Part shown: positions 45,319-57,656 of the stretch, piece after piece
Layout: each line of letters begins with the position of its first letter
How positions within the stretch are numbered: position 1 is the stretch's first letter
Source: Gonapodya prolifera JEL478
Taxonomy: Eukaryota; Monoblepharomycota; Monoblepharidomycetes; Monoblepharidales; Gonapodyaceae
Length of the DNA: 64,000 nucleotides
Assembly (NCBI GenBank): GCA_001574975.1
Contig: KQ965749.1
Location: 66,082 to 130,081, forward strand
Direction of reading: 5' to 3'
Program-made: the position numbers and the translations under genes
Notes under the pieces: model-generated
What the model saw: the letters and a program-made list of their open reading frames with translations, nothing else
The model's database searches: none
Told to the model about the DNA's origin: nothing

Positions 45319-47309
45319 ATGGCTGCTGCATCGCACTACGAGCAGTCAAAGGAATTCCCTCCCCTCGATTCGTAAGGATCGATCCGTTTTCAAGCTATTG
45401 TTTCGAGCTCACTCCTCTCCATTTGCAGGGTCACTGGAGGAAGATCCGCGGACCTATGGAAATGGCTTCAGAGCCGCAGAGACTACAACAGCAAAGCGAA
45501 TGGATTGTGGAGAATCCACAATGGGCTGTAGTGGGTTTTCTGTCCTCGTCACCGGTTGAATTTCGTCGGTTGCTCATCGCCGATGACGCCCAAAGCAACC
45601 TCAAGGAGTTCGTACAGAAACATCCTGGCGGTTCGGAATGGCTGACAATGACGGAAGGGTCCGATATGTAGGTGCCGAATTCATCTGCGAGCTTTTGATC
45701 AAGAATTCCTTATCGTGAACCGGTGACGGCAGCACCGAAGCATTCGAAGCCCACCACCCCAACATCGCCTACATCCGGGAGAAAATCCTCCCCAAGTACT
45801 ACGTCCGGGACGCCGACTGGCCCCGCGAGAGTCCCCTCACATTTACCACTGGTGGATTCTACGACAAACTCCGCGACCGGGTCCGCGTCACGCTGAAACG
45901 CCTCGGACCTGGCCCGCGCCGATGGACCAACTTCTACGCCGACGCGAGTGCTCTCCTGTTCGAAGGCGCACTGGGGGCCCTTGCGTTCGTGGGGCCTAAC
46001 GTGTTCGGGCCCGGAAACCCGCTCGATCTGGGTCTTGGGTGGACGGTCGGGCTCAGCATAGGAACGGGCTTGATAGGAGGTGCGCTTGTGGTCATGGGGC
46101 ATAACTTCCTGCACATGAAGGACAACAAGAGGATGTACTATACGAACATTGCTGGGAGTTCGTACAGAATGTTCCGGATTCACCATGGTGAGTGATCCGC
46201 TAAACTCTTGACTCATGGCAACTTGAATTATCGTGATTATTCCATTCTTTGGCGCATATAACAGCACTTTCCCATCACATGTACCCGAACACATCCCTCG
46301 ACGTCGAGTACCCGCTGTTCGAACCCACACTCCACTTCTGGCCCGAAATGCCCCGCCGGAAGCCAAATCTCCTTACCAATGCGTTGGGTGGGTAAAGGAT
46401 CAGTTCTGCTGAGGATATTCAACCATAGCTTAATTGTTATTGCAATCGCCCAACAGCGTTCCAGTGGTTCCTTGTACGCTCAACGCCCCTTTTCTACCTC
46501 TTAAAGCCAGTGCTGTGGCTCACCGGTACCCTCCGACTTCCCGCTGACGGTGAGTGGCAAAGTCGTCTCACTTTTGTCTTGTTCGACAGCATTACCAAAC
46601 AAACCTTCCATCACGGTGATATCAGAGTACCTATACTGGCTTAACACCTTCGCCGGCATCGGCATCCGCCTATTCGCAACCCAAAAGCTCCTCGGCTGGT
46701 CCACCGTCGCCAGCTCCAACCAGAGTCTCGCGTACTACCTCGGCATTTCCGCCGCGCAAGTCATCGCCACCAATACGGTTGTGGCAGCTGTTGTGTCCAT
46801 CTACACTGGGAATATTGGGCTGTACGCTGGACACCATGCCGATTATATTTGGCGCCAGGGCGACTTGTACCAGCCTCCGCTGGACTTTGGACTGTTCCAG
46901 CTGGAAGCAACGGCGGATCGTGTGGATGTGTATAATAAGGGCCTGTTGCCCGTGATCACGACGTTTGGGGATCATACGCTGCACCATTTGTTCCCCACTG
47001 TTGAGTGAGTTTTCATTCGCTATGACTCTTTGTAATCAACCTTTTACTGATTTCCCACATCTGTTCTGTCACAAAAGCCACGCGTACCACACCTACCTGT
47101 ACCAAGACCTCGCCGAAACCTGCAAGGAATTCAACGTCCGGTTCGAGTTCACCAACTACCGTGACATGTTTCTGGGCTTCTATCGCTCTCTCGCCAGAAC
47201 AAACAGGACCGAACACGCCCGGCGGGTTGGTTGGGACGGGAAGGGGTACGCGGGGTGGGTCGACCCGAATATGGGGACTTCTGGAGCCCATACGACTAAG
47301 GAAGAGTAG
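45319..47309 (+). CDS. Fatty acid desaturase with N-terminal cytochrome b5
   Basis: Membrane di-iron fatty acid desaturase of 514 residues. Eight exons: 45319-45371, 45429-45530, 45596-45667, 45733-46187, 46265-46387, 46457-46549, 46590-47004 and 47078-47309. The N-terminal cytochrome b5-like domain reads WRIHNGLYNLKEFVQKHPGG and TEAFEAHHPN, giving the two heme His. The histidine boxes are GHNFLHMKDN, HHALSHHMYPN and HTLHHLFPTVDH. Hydrophobic pairs lie between the boxes. The layout suits an ER enzyme that takes electrons through its own b5 domain. Its third box starts with His, not the Gln usual in front-end desaturases, so regiospecificity is uncertain. It may act on an acyl lipid or a sphingolipid. 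The divergent neighbour P450 may share its control. Confidence 0.88.
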
Positions 47310-48476
47310 AGGGAGTGGGAGAGACTGCCTCGCCTTCGCGAGGTTAATAGATTTAACAGACTTGACTGGCTTCGTAATGTGATCAACTGATATTATCAGG
47401 ATTTGCCGAGGGCTGCGCAGCACGAATAAAAGCCACCATTTGACATCATTTATCGCCAAGATAACGACCCGTACGGTGTAGATTGCGACCAAAACTTGAG
47501 TTGTGTTTGTCTCGAAACGTGTCCCTGAAAGTGGGCGGCTGAATGTTTAACCCTTTTGGGGTCTGCGGCGTTGGCATTTTGCGCACGTTTCTTAGTGGAG
47601 AACGACTGTGCACAAGCAAAGATAGGAAAATACCATTTTGTTATTTGAGTTGACTTCTCTGGTGGCAAGTGTTGCCTTCCAAGTTTTGGGTTGGGACCTG
47701 TACATTATGTGGCTCAGCCGAATCCCTCATTCGTGACCGGACGTAACCGAACGCAACACAACTTGCGAAGGACAGCGGGTGGATCCGAGTCGACCAGGCG
47801 ATAGAGAACAGCGGATTTGCCACTTCTGACGGACGGATTCCCATAGGACGGGACCAAGGTGCCTCCGTGTTGGTGAGCTGTCGGCGTTGGCTTTCGTTCG
47901 ATTTTCGATCTGTCTGAGCATATCCGGACCTTCCACCGACGAATCTCAGTTGGTGCTGCGAAGAGTTGATACCGGACGGAACGTCGCTTAGGATTCAGAG
48001 CGCTTTGGCTGCCTGCAAAGGTGAACCTTCTGTCGGGCAAACAAAAACCGAAGTTGTGAACACGACGATTGACGGGCCGGAATCCCCCATCTGCGCTCTC
48101 CCCTGACTCTCTCTTTGGAACCCCTGCTACTCCGGGGTCGCTGGGTTTGTCGCACGGCTTCGAAACGAAGGCCAAGTACACCCAGTATATCCAAACCGAC
48201 CCACTAAGCAAGGGGTTTTATCCACCACTGCGACTTTCCAGCGGGACGTGGAGTGACTGTCTTGCGCAAGGATCTCGTTGCGCTGTTTCGTACCACCTGC
48301 GGCATTCCGGTGCCCAAAAGCGGGGATTGACATTCCGTCATTTCCCGTGCACTTCTTCCTGGCTCTCTTGAGCCAACCTACTTCCTACCCTCCTTCTTCT
48401 TATCTTCTTGACTCCTTTCTTCTTTCTTTCGTCTAAACCGCCCGGCCCTTGCACTGGGCCCGAGAAAGTTCCAACA
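47310..48476. other. Intergenic region before the KH-SAM gene
   Basis: About 1.2 kb with no supported gene. Minus-strand 47714-48211 is open for 165 codons but shows no motif or protein-like bias. A pyrimidine-rich tract (48385-48435) lies just upstream of the KH-SAM start and may belong to its promoter or 5' leader. Confidence 0.45.
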
Positions 48477-51400
48477 ATGCTCAGCTCTCCAACCAACGGT
48501 AATACTCGTACCCCCACGAGGTCCCAGTACGCTCCCCGTGAGCCTCCGAATTCTGGCACCCTTTCTGCCACACCCACCAATGCCAACCTCGAAGAACTTT
48601 TCCCGGAATACCCTGATGTCGACTCCGGGGACCATTTGCAGGTCAAGGGAAAACCCACCATCAAGACGAACATGGCACCGTCCCCACAATTCCACGTCTC
48701 GTCTCCACAGCGCTCTGGACTAACTACACCTCGTCGCCTAACCGCACCGCAGCTGGCTGCATACACGGGTGAGGACGAGGTATCAGCATGGGGACCCGGC
48801 CAAGTCATCATCCACGGCCCTGGTGCCGTGTCTCCAAGCGGACAAAGCTCATGGGCAGCGCCAGGCGTGCCACCCGCCGCGGCTCCTGCCGCCTGGTCGT
48901 CACCGACTGTGGGACACTTCCCAAGCAACCCTGGCCAGCAGGACGGCTTTCCTCCAGCCTCTTCGTTCTTTTCTGCCGAGATATTTGACGGGCTCAACGC
49001 CAGGACAACTTTCCAGCAACAACCAGGACACTCGCTTCCTCCTTCCGACATGTCGCAACTCAACGTCCCATCAGGACCAACTCCGTCTCCCTCGTCCACC
49101 GAAGCTCTTGCCCGACCCTACCCGCAAGCGTTTGCGAACACAGCCGCGCCTGGATATCCCGTCCCTGGCTACCCGTACGCCTACCCAGCATACCCTTCTT
49201 TCCCGGTCGCCTACACAGGCTCCTACTATCCAGCGGCAATGGTTCCCGCCACCGCGGGATCTGGGCCGGTCTCGTCGCACCCGCCGCCAAACGTGCAGCA
49301 ACGGGAACTCACGTTCGCTGCGAGACCGCCGCCGCTTCCGCGAACTATTGCGATCAGCTGTGATCGGTACATCCTGTGCGGTGACGCGGGCAAGAGTACC
49401 CAGGGCAGCTCCGGCGCCCCACAGCTCAGCGGCGGCGCTGTTCCAGTCCGTCCAGTCATTAGGCGAACTTTGGCCGAAGTTGCTTCGCGTCTCCACGTGA
49501 GGATATCATACAAGAGAGCATCTGTGGTTGCAACGCCTGCAGCAACTGGGCAAAATATGGGCGCCGCGGGTGTGTCGCCTGAGCCCCAAGAAGAAGGGTG
49601 TGAGGTGGAGATTGCAGGAAGTACAGAAGCGGTTGAAGTTGCGAGAGTGGATGTTATGAGATGTTTGGATGAAGCGGTATGTGTAAAACTTTGACTCAGA
49701 CATGAAAATTGCCTTACTTAACTCGACCCATTTGAAGATGGGTCTCCACACCGCGTACCTGAACCTCGAGCCCGGCAATCCAAACATGTTCCATAACATT
49801 CTTGCGGACCGTCGCCGGCGTCTTCTGCACGCAATCATGCGCCGCACTGCGACAAACGTTTACTTCCCGAGCCCCTTCGTCGTTCAAAGCGCGGAACCCA
49901 ATGGGCGGGAGGCAAGTATTGTCATAACGGGAAGGAGAGGAAGCGTGGAGGAAGCGAAGAGGCTTTTGGAGGAAGTGGTGAACAGCAAGGTACGGAGTAC
50001 TAGTGATTTTTTTCCCCAGAAACCCCACCCAATACTTCGTGCTTCCTTTTTAGTGCCCAACGGTGATGCAACATACCATCACGTTCCCATCACACAAACT
50101 CGAGTGGATGCTCGCAAATCGGCGAGATCTGATTTCGAAAATTATGTGGGACAACGGGACCTTTATCTTGTTCCCTGTGACATCGTCCAACCCCACCGAG
50201 GGTCAAACAAACCAGCAGCAACAACAACAACAGCGCATTCAGAATCGAATCGTGACCATATACGGAGACGATAGAGTCTTCATCGAGCGAACTGTGCGGA
50301 TGCTGACCTTGGTTGTGAGTTCCGAGTCCCGGTGTGTTCTGAAGCGTTCCTCCTCGAATTCTGCACTTTTTAGTCCTGCGAGTGCTACATTGCGTCCATT
50401 GACTTGACCCAGCCCATCAACAACCTCGTATACGATGCCACACCGTACTTCGGCAATCAATTTGATCCTCACCAATCGCACCCTCCTCAACCTAGAAAAA
50501 TGGAGCTCGATTGGGAGTCGCGTCTGACAGAGATTGCCAACTCCACGAGAGCCGTCGTGTACCTTGCTGAGCAGGGGCAGACGGTTGAGATCCTTGGAGT
50601 GGAAGCGACTTGTAAAAGTGCTTACGGAATGCTTTCAGAGACGGAGGAGCTAAAGGTGTGTTTGGATGTTCTGAGAGTGGCTTGTTCGTCAAAGAATCAT
50701 GGCCGGTCGACTTTCCCGTAAATCCAGCCTTTTGTTCAAAGGGCGTCCTTCCGTATTGGTCTGCCTGCGGAGCACAGGGACTTCATACGTGGTAAGAAAG
50801 ACGGAAAGCTAACCCGGGTCATCAAAGGCTCCGGATGCAACGTCCGGGTGGAGGATGACCGAAACATGAGGACGATTAGTGTGGTTGTTGAGCATCACGA
50901 TATGCAAGCTGTTACAGAAGGTGTCTCCCTGATCGAGGTAAGATTTCTCAGTTCACAAGGCTCCAGCCCTTCGAATCTAACCATTTTCTTTATTTTTAGG
51001 AGGAGCTTCCGGCCGAGCTCGCTTTCAACCTGCCAGAACGCTTCCACAAGCAAGCAATCGGTTTTGGTGGTCGCCGTATCCAGACAATCATGCGCCGGCG
51101 TGAAGCGTACGTGAAGTTTGCCTCCGCTGAGGAGGTGGCTCGGACTGGTGGCTTTGACGTCGGAGAAGTTGGGGATAACGTCATTGTGAGAACGCCCGCT
51201 CGTAACACTCGCAATATGGAACTGGTCCGCCGAGATGTGGAGGCCACCGTCGGATACGTCGACCCCACGGGGGCGGTCTCTCCTGCCATGCACTCGTTTG
51301 TGAGCGTGGTAATTCGGGTTCCACGACGTCATCACCGCCGCATACTCGCACGACCAACTATATTCAGCTACAAACCCGGTGAAGAACCAGCTGATATTCT

Positions 51401-53050
51401 TGCCGAAATCGAGCAAAAGACCGGAACAAAGATCAAGTTCCCTGAGCGGGAATTAGGCACGGACGAAGTTTCAATCGAGGGTCCGCAACACGGAGTGGAA
51501 GTTGCTGCGAATGTCCTCGCTTCGCTGGTACCCATAGCGATTTCCGTGCCGCTCGCAGCAGCTTCAACACAACTTTTGCGTGGGGCCGAGTTCCAGAGCA
51601 TTGTTGAGACCGTTGCGAAAGAAATGGTCGAGATTAAAGTGTTCTTTGCCGCTGAAGGTGGATCTCGTGAGAGGCGACTGAGCTCCGAGTTAGATAATTC
51701 TGCTGGCAGTTCCGGCGGGGCATCACCACAGCTTGATGGTCAACCTCCCCCGGCATCGCAAGCTCGGGCGGTGGGTTACCGCCCGGAAACCTCGGACGGT
51801 ATAAACGAGGTTCTCATCGAGGGAGAGCCTCAAAGATTGGAAAATGTCATGAAAACGTTTTTGACTCCTTGGTTTGCGGATCGCGGCATTGCACTACCGC
51901 AGCGTCAAACGTCTTTCGGATTCACGCAGTTTGATTATCGGATTCTAGAGTCAGTCGTTCTGCGCGATCAGCGGGATGGTCCTCGTTTCATGCCCCACGC
52001 TATGCAAAATGCACCCGGAGAATATCAACAAAACTTCAATCGCGGACAGCGCCCTCTTTCAGAGTATCAAAATGGAGACTTTGATCAGCGTGGCGGGCAA
52101 ACCAACCAATCGCATGCCAGACGAACGAGCGAACCCCCTCCCAACTACTTCGGTCCAGAATATGGCATGTACCAACCACAGTACGGAGGCCACTCACAGC
52201 AACTGTTTGGTTACGGACCTCGTGGGAGGTATTACGATGCTTCAGGAAAACCACCTCCCGCCGAGGCTCGTAGAGGCGGTGGTTCGTTCCAAGGGTTTAA
52301 CTCACAGATCGGGCGGTCCATCTCTTCGCCTGGGATGCTTTCTGGGTACGGCCCAGGATCACAGTTTCAACAAGGTGGTCGCTCTCGGGTCCGCCCACAA
52401 GGACCCTTCCAAAGTCAGATCGAAGGGGGGGGGCAACATCAGCAGAATTATCCAGGCAAATCGCAAACCCAACCAGCGCAGCGGAGAATCTCTTCAGAGC
52501 AGACTACGGTCTCGCATGCGCTAGATGGCGCTCCCAAGTCATCGGTTAGTACCTTGAGTTTCCGGGTTGTATTTTCCTGTTGTTGACATATGTCCACATT
52601 TTCTCCCTGTTCTTTAGCCTCGCCCCCCATCGCTCGAAGAAAAGGGCCAAGAGCCTTACGAGGAGGCGAAAAACACTTCAGGGTCTTCAGATGACGAAGT
52701 GCCGGCTGCACCAAATGGCGATGGTGAGTTCACGCTACGGAATGAGTGCTACGATATTCTAATATCCCGATTTGTTGAAAGTACATGTTTACAACGTCTT
52801 GAAGAAGGCTTCGCTCACAAAGTATCATCGCAAGTTTGCCGAGCAAGAAGTGGACTACAACACCTTTCTGACTTTAACGGATAAGGATCTTCAAGAACTC
52901 GGGATAACAACTTTTGGGGCACGCAGGCGAATCCTGGGTACAGTGCAGGACGCTCTAGCAGGGCAATATTTGGACCGTTCATCATCGGGAAGCAATACGA
53001 GAGCTCAATCTGAGTCCGGAAGTGCGGAGCCTCCGAACCAGGATCATTGA
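48477..53050 (+). CDS. Multi-KH RNA-binding protein with C-terminal SAM domain (Bicaudal-C type)
   Basis: Predicted cytoplasmic RNA-binding regulator of 1374 residues. Exons: 48477-49676, 49738-49989, 50054-50314, 50374-50655, 50728-50937, 51000-52544, 52618-52723 and 52782-53050. Residues 1-310 are Pro/Ser-rich. From about 320 to 985 come several KH-like units, most with degenerate GxxG loops. The clearest reads IGFGGRRIQTIMRRREAYVK, followed by DNVIVRTPARNTRNME. A Gln-rich loop (QQQQQQ) sits in the third. Residues 985-1250 are Gly/Gln/Tyr-rich. The C-terminus is a SAM domain (VYNVLKKASLTKYHRKFAEQ, then LGITTFGARRRILG). KH array plus C-terminal SAM is the plan of metazoan Bicaudal-C. The KH part also recalls, from memory, a fungal KH protein family (yeast YLL032C-like). 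Exons 1-6 are all multiples of three, so KH units are bounded by phase-0 introns. Confidence 0.82.
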
Positions 53051-53577
53051 GAGTGCAGGATGAGCTTGGACTATAGTGGCTTTTCTTTTTGCAAGTATAC
53101 CTGGAACTTCTAAACTGGTTCAAAACGACCACCTCGAAACTTTCGTACCATTCCTCTCCCCCGGCATATTGCCGGGCATATACCGATAATATTGGCCATA
53201 TTTCTCCTTGCGTCAATTCATTCGTTTTTCTTTGGAAGAGATTCCTTCTCGTTCGCCTCCGTGCGACACTTACGGATATAACCTTCTTTGGACTTCCTTC
53301 TTTTCCCCTTCTAAACAATCCCATTTACGAGACTTCTGGCCTTTGCCTTCACCTTTGCTGTATGATTTGCTTCGAAGTATACTAGCTTATTTGAGAAATT
53401 GGTTTTGGATCACGCGCCTGAACGGCGAGAGTAGTCGATAATTTCAATACGCAATAGCGTGAGGTAAAATCACCTGTATAAACTTCTACTCTCGATTTCT
53501 TGTTGTGCCGGTCTACTGGGGACCCCACTGGTGGAAGTTGACTGGTTTTACCGACCAACCCCCACGATATTCTTTTT
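53051..53577. other. Intergenic region
   Basis: About 530 bp between two large plus-strand genes. It holds the 3' end of the KH-SAM gene and the promoter of the next. No gene is seen. Confidence 0.5.
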
Positions 53578-56500
53578 ATGGAGATTCCTGATCCGGATCT
53601 CGAACCGCCACGGCCGCACCCCCATCCTTTTACCACCTCTTTCCCACCACCAGGTGGGCGATTGCAGAAAAGCTCCGGATTACTTTCGCTGTCGAAGTCA
53701 AACAGCAACAACTTCCCGAAAGCTTGGCGTTCGGGTGGACCGCCACCGCGACACCGACAACGGGACAAAGAGCTGGGACCACTTGCCGGGCACGATGCCA
53801 TGTCGATAGAGGCGGAAGCTCGGCGGATTGTATTGGCGGCATCTCACCAAACCCACGTTGATTTGGGAAACGGAAGGACACGGGTGATTGCAACCCAAAG
53901 GCAACCAAATCACCTTCATGAAACAGTGAATTTAGATGGGCTCGTGCAACTGTACGAAGCAGCCAACAGGGAATCTTTTGGATCTGCGCGTCTCCCCCGG
54001 TATCGGAAGGACTTCAAAAACGGTGGAGCCGCAAGTACGGTGGACAAACTGCCTGGCGGGGAGCCTATGATGCAGCACAGTCATGCTGTTTCCGAAGGAC
54101 GTCCTATCCCTCGCTCCAATGTGGGCGTGCAGCGGTTTGGGACAACAGCTCCACGCTCCCATAAACACCCCTCGAGTGAATGTGAACCAGAAAGGATCAC
54201 CGACGCAACCAATGGTCGAAGTGCTTTAAATCAAGGGTTTCGGCGACCACGAGAAACGCTGAAAGGATTACAGTCGTTCACCAGCCATACGCATGAAAGT
54301 ATTGGCTTTGAAAGAGCTCCCCCCGTTGCGAAAGCGGAAGGTTTGGGCGATCATGTGCCGTTGAAAATTGTCGGAGTAGTGCCAGCTACCGGAAGCAAGC
54401 CAGTCAACCCTCAATTACTTCCACGTCACCTTTTGACATGTGAAGGCCCCAACCGCACACTCGGCCGAACTGATCGGGGAAGCGCACAACCTCCAGCCTC
54501 TGTTCTCAAAGAACACCTTCAACCATTAGGGTTCGCTCCAGCAGCCAAATCCGCACTGGATGGTCACGAAGCCTTTCTTTCATCAATGGCAGCCGAACGC
54601 TCTGCGCGAGTTGGAGGCGTTACATCTGTGGATAATCTTTCTTATGCTTATCGACCACCGAAATCGTTGCGTGCCCTCTGGTGAGTGCAACGTCTTGGAA
54701 TCATTCTTTATCAGTACTTACAAGGAGTCGCACATATCAAAGGGACTCCACACCACTGGAAGCTGGACATTCTCGCTCATTTCCAGTGTCCTTACTTCGC
54801 CCTCGCACCCTTTTACTCCACGCCGATTTCATCCAGCATTTGCGCGTATCCCTTGAGAAGCGAACTTCAGAAGCTGAAGTGAAAGGAAGTGGTAACGAAC
54901 TATCTCTTGGTATAGCCTCAGCACACATCATATTCGATGGAACTGATGGAGAGTTTCATTTGGAGATTAATGGCGAACTCGCTCCCAATGGCATGGATTC
55001 CGACATGAAGTTCGACCATCAGAACATTGCCATTCCAGTTGTTCGGGCGAGTGCAAGCTTGGGCGATGTCCACAAGAGACTTGAAGAGGTTTGTCACCGG
55101 ATATTTTTCACCTTTTTTGAATCAGATTAGAGCTCTCTCTGGGTTTAGATCCTTCAAAGAGCTATAACAGATCCACCAGATCCAGAACGAACTCCACTTT
55201 TCTCTCTTATGCTAATTTGTGGACTTGAGAATGACACGCTTTCGGTTCGCGGTGAGTTGCAATAGCAGTGGTATTGTCAAACTAATGTATTGACTTACTG
55301 CTTTCATGATAGCATTTTTTCTTTATCCGCTATTGAACCAGATGTTCTATGCCATTCGCCCTCCGCGTATTGCACCAAACTCCCTGTGGGTCGCTCTCAA
55401 ACAAGGGCCGGTGGGCCTTGATGGAGGACTTGTCGCCATCGACCAAGCAAGGCTCGCAGTAATAGTTCCAGACTCTATAAACGACGAAGAACGTGATGGA
55501 ATGTTGATTTGTGGCGTGTCAGTGTTCCCTTCTTTGGATTTATTGTCATGATTTTTGACTGATAAAGGTTTGTTCAAATCAGATGGATCACGTCTTCAGG
55601 AGCTGAAACGAATTGGAAGCTTCCTCTTCGGGTCGGACGATTTATTCTAAACGAAATGCTGCATGGTAGATCCCCTCAACATCCAGGAGTTCTTGGGTTT
55701 ATTCTCGCAAGTGGGGAATACCCAAGCTGCTTTCAGTTTTCTTGTGACACGGCAATAGTTGACCTCGTCAAAACTGAAGCTGTCAAGAAAGTGGAGCTGG
55801 TTGATGATATTGCCCCCGTTGAACTTGAATTAGACGACCGCCCGCACCATATTCGTGACGATATTCCATCTACCGATGGGCGGTCAGGAAGAGTTGATGA
55901 AAAAGTTGAGGAGCCACCGACCTCAGGTGTGGAGGTCGCACAAATGGAGGAATCGTGCGATCGAAACTCGGAGGAACCAAAACCTGCGAACTCCATCATC
56001 GATAAATCGCCAAATATCGAACCGCCTGACGAGCGGCATGCAGACGCAACCCATCCATCCCACTCTCCGCCAGTAGAGGCTAATGTGGACAAAAATTCCA
56101 GAGACATTGAAGATCACACCCAGCCGACATCGAAATCGACTTCAATGTCTGATTTTATCGACCGCACCACCCTGCAGCAACAGCAAATGCTCATGTTCCA
56201 GCAACAACAACTTCTTTTATCGTTAGTGCAGCAAGCTTTGACCTCAGCATCGCTCTCAAACCAGCATTCGAGGGATCCAATTCCTTTGCCGAAACCGTCT
56301 CCTTCAGAGCAAAAGTGCGAAATTGGAACCAATACTTCCATGTGGCTTATGCAACAAAATCAACTTCGGGACGTTTTTGGCGCATTGGGGGTGTCAGATA
56401 GACCAGAACTCTCCGGTGACGCTTCCAAAAAGCCCCAATCTCCGCCTCGAGCAAGTCCGGCACCCGTGTCGTCGTCACCGAGAAGGGTTTTCGCATTGCC

Positions 56501-57528
56501 AAATCGGATTCCTCCCGGTTGCGATACCTTTCCTTCTACTGGCGTAATGAGAGTCAACGCTGATGAACGGCAGATCTCATCTCCGACAGCACCTGAGTCT
56601 TCCTCTGAAGGTGTGGTTCAGAACACAACACATGTCACTTCATATCCTTCTCCTGGTCCATCTTCTCAGCGTTTGCTTGAATCTTCTACGGGCGTTCCAA
56701 GTGGCTTCCCAAATTCAGCTCAGCAGCAGGTGGACCATAGTATTAGTCAAAAGACTGGACAGCAAGTTGTTGAAGGCCAATACGAGCAGGAGTCTCTGAG
56801 GGCGCAGGATAGTGTAAGCAATACTGGAGCAAGGATGCCTGGGACGGCAGATGCAGATTTGGTCCGTGTTGTTGAGGTGGTTTTGGCATTAGACCGAGAC
56901 GATCCACCAAGAAACGATCGCACGACACAGTCTACTCCAAATCAGCAAAACCGAGCACGAACTGCCATACGTGACGAAAGAGATGCCATCGCACAAGTGT
57001 GCCAAAACCCCGATGAGACTTTTATTCTCGAACACAGGGACATATTTTCGGGCCTTGAAGCGTCGACGATGCAGTTAATGGAAACGAATGCACCGGTTCC
57101 TGAAGAATCAGTGAATCTCCTATTTCAGCATCCAACTGATAGCTCATCGATTAATCGTGTGGAGGATGATGAACGACCGGTGGTGGAAAACCCTCTCGAT
57201 TCTCCTGACAGACCCCCGGTCGTTGACACCGATGGAGAGGAATTGTCGTATGGAGGATCCACCGGAGATAGCGTTAACAGCTTAACCGATGACGTCAAAG
57301 CAGATGCGATAGCAGCAAAGTGAGTCTGGTACAAAATGCGATTTCCGAAGAACCAAATTAATTTTGAGTGGCGTTATCAGGTACTTGAATTCCGCAAATA
57401 ACTTTCAGAGTTTGAGGTGGTCACCGGTCGACGACGACATAGAAGACGGACAAACTGGTGAGGAGCCATACAGTATTCACACCCTGCGATATCTTCGGAA
57501 GTTTGGACTTATGGATGATGATCGATAA
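53578..57528 (+). CDS. STIL-like: STIL/Ana2-like centriole duplication protein
   Basis: Six exons (53578-54680, 54725-55088, 55149-55251, 55313-55517, 55583-57319, 57381-57528) give 1219 residues, close to STIL length. Residues 1-350 are disordered. A globular region (about 355-640) runs from RPPKSLRALW through TLLLHADFIQHLRVSLEK, GLENDTLSVRAFFLYPLLNQ and LICGVWITSSGAETNWKLP to GVLGFILASGEYPSCFQF. This order and the GVW-SG then C-F ending recall the STIL N-terminal domain. A Gln/Leu coiled-coil candidate (about 785-810, LQQQQMLMFQQQQLLLSLVQ) fits the central oligomerising helix. The extreme C-terminus HTLRYLRKFGLMDDD is placed like the STAN motif that binds SAS-6. If right, the protein links Plk4 to SAS-6 in basal body assembly. 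The assignment rests on recalled patterns and domain order, so it is moderate. Confidence 0.6.
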
Positions 57529-57656
57529 AGGGTTTACATCAGTTGATTCTTCCTCGAAACGACATTTGACAGCATATGAATAGCTACTGCGTATGACTGT
57601 ATTTAATCCATCTGAAAACGTGTTGTTTGGCTCCGATTTGATGGTAGTAATTTCGA

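Noticed and set aside
51976-52524. Second open frame inside the KH-SAM gene
   Set aside because: It is a shadow of the real frame, which continues smoothly from the KH region to the SAM domain.
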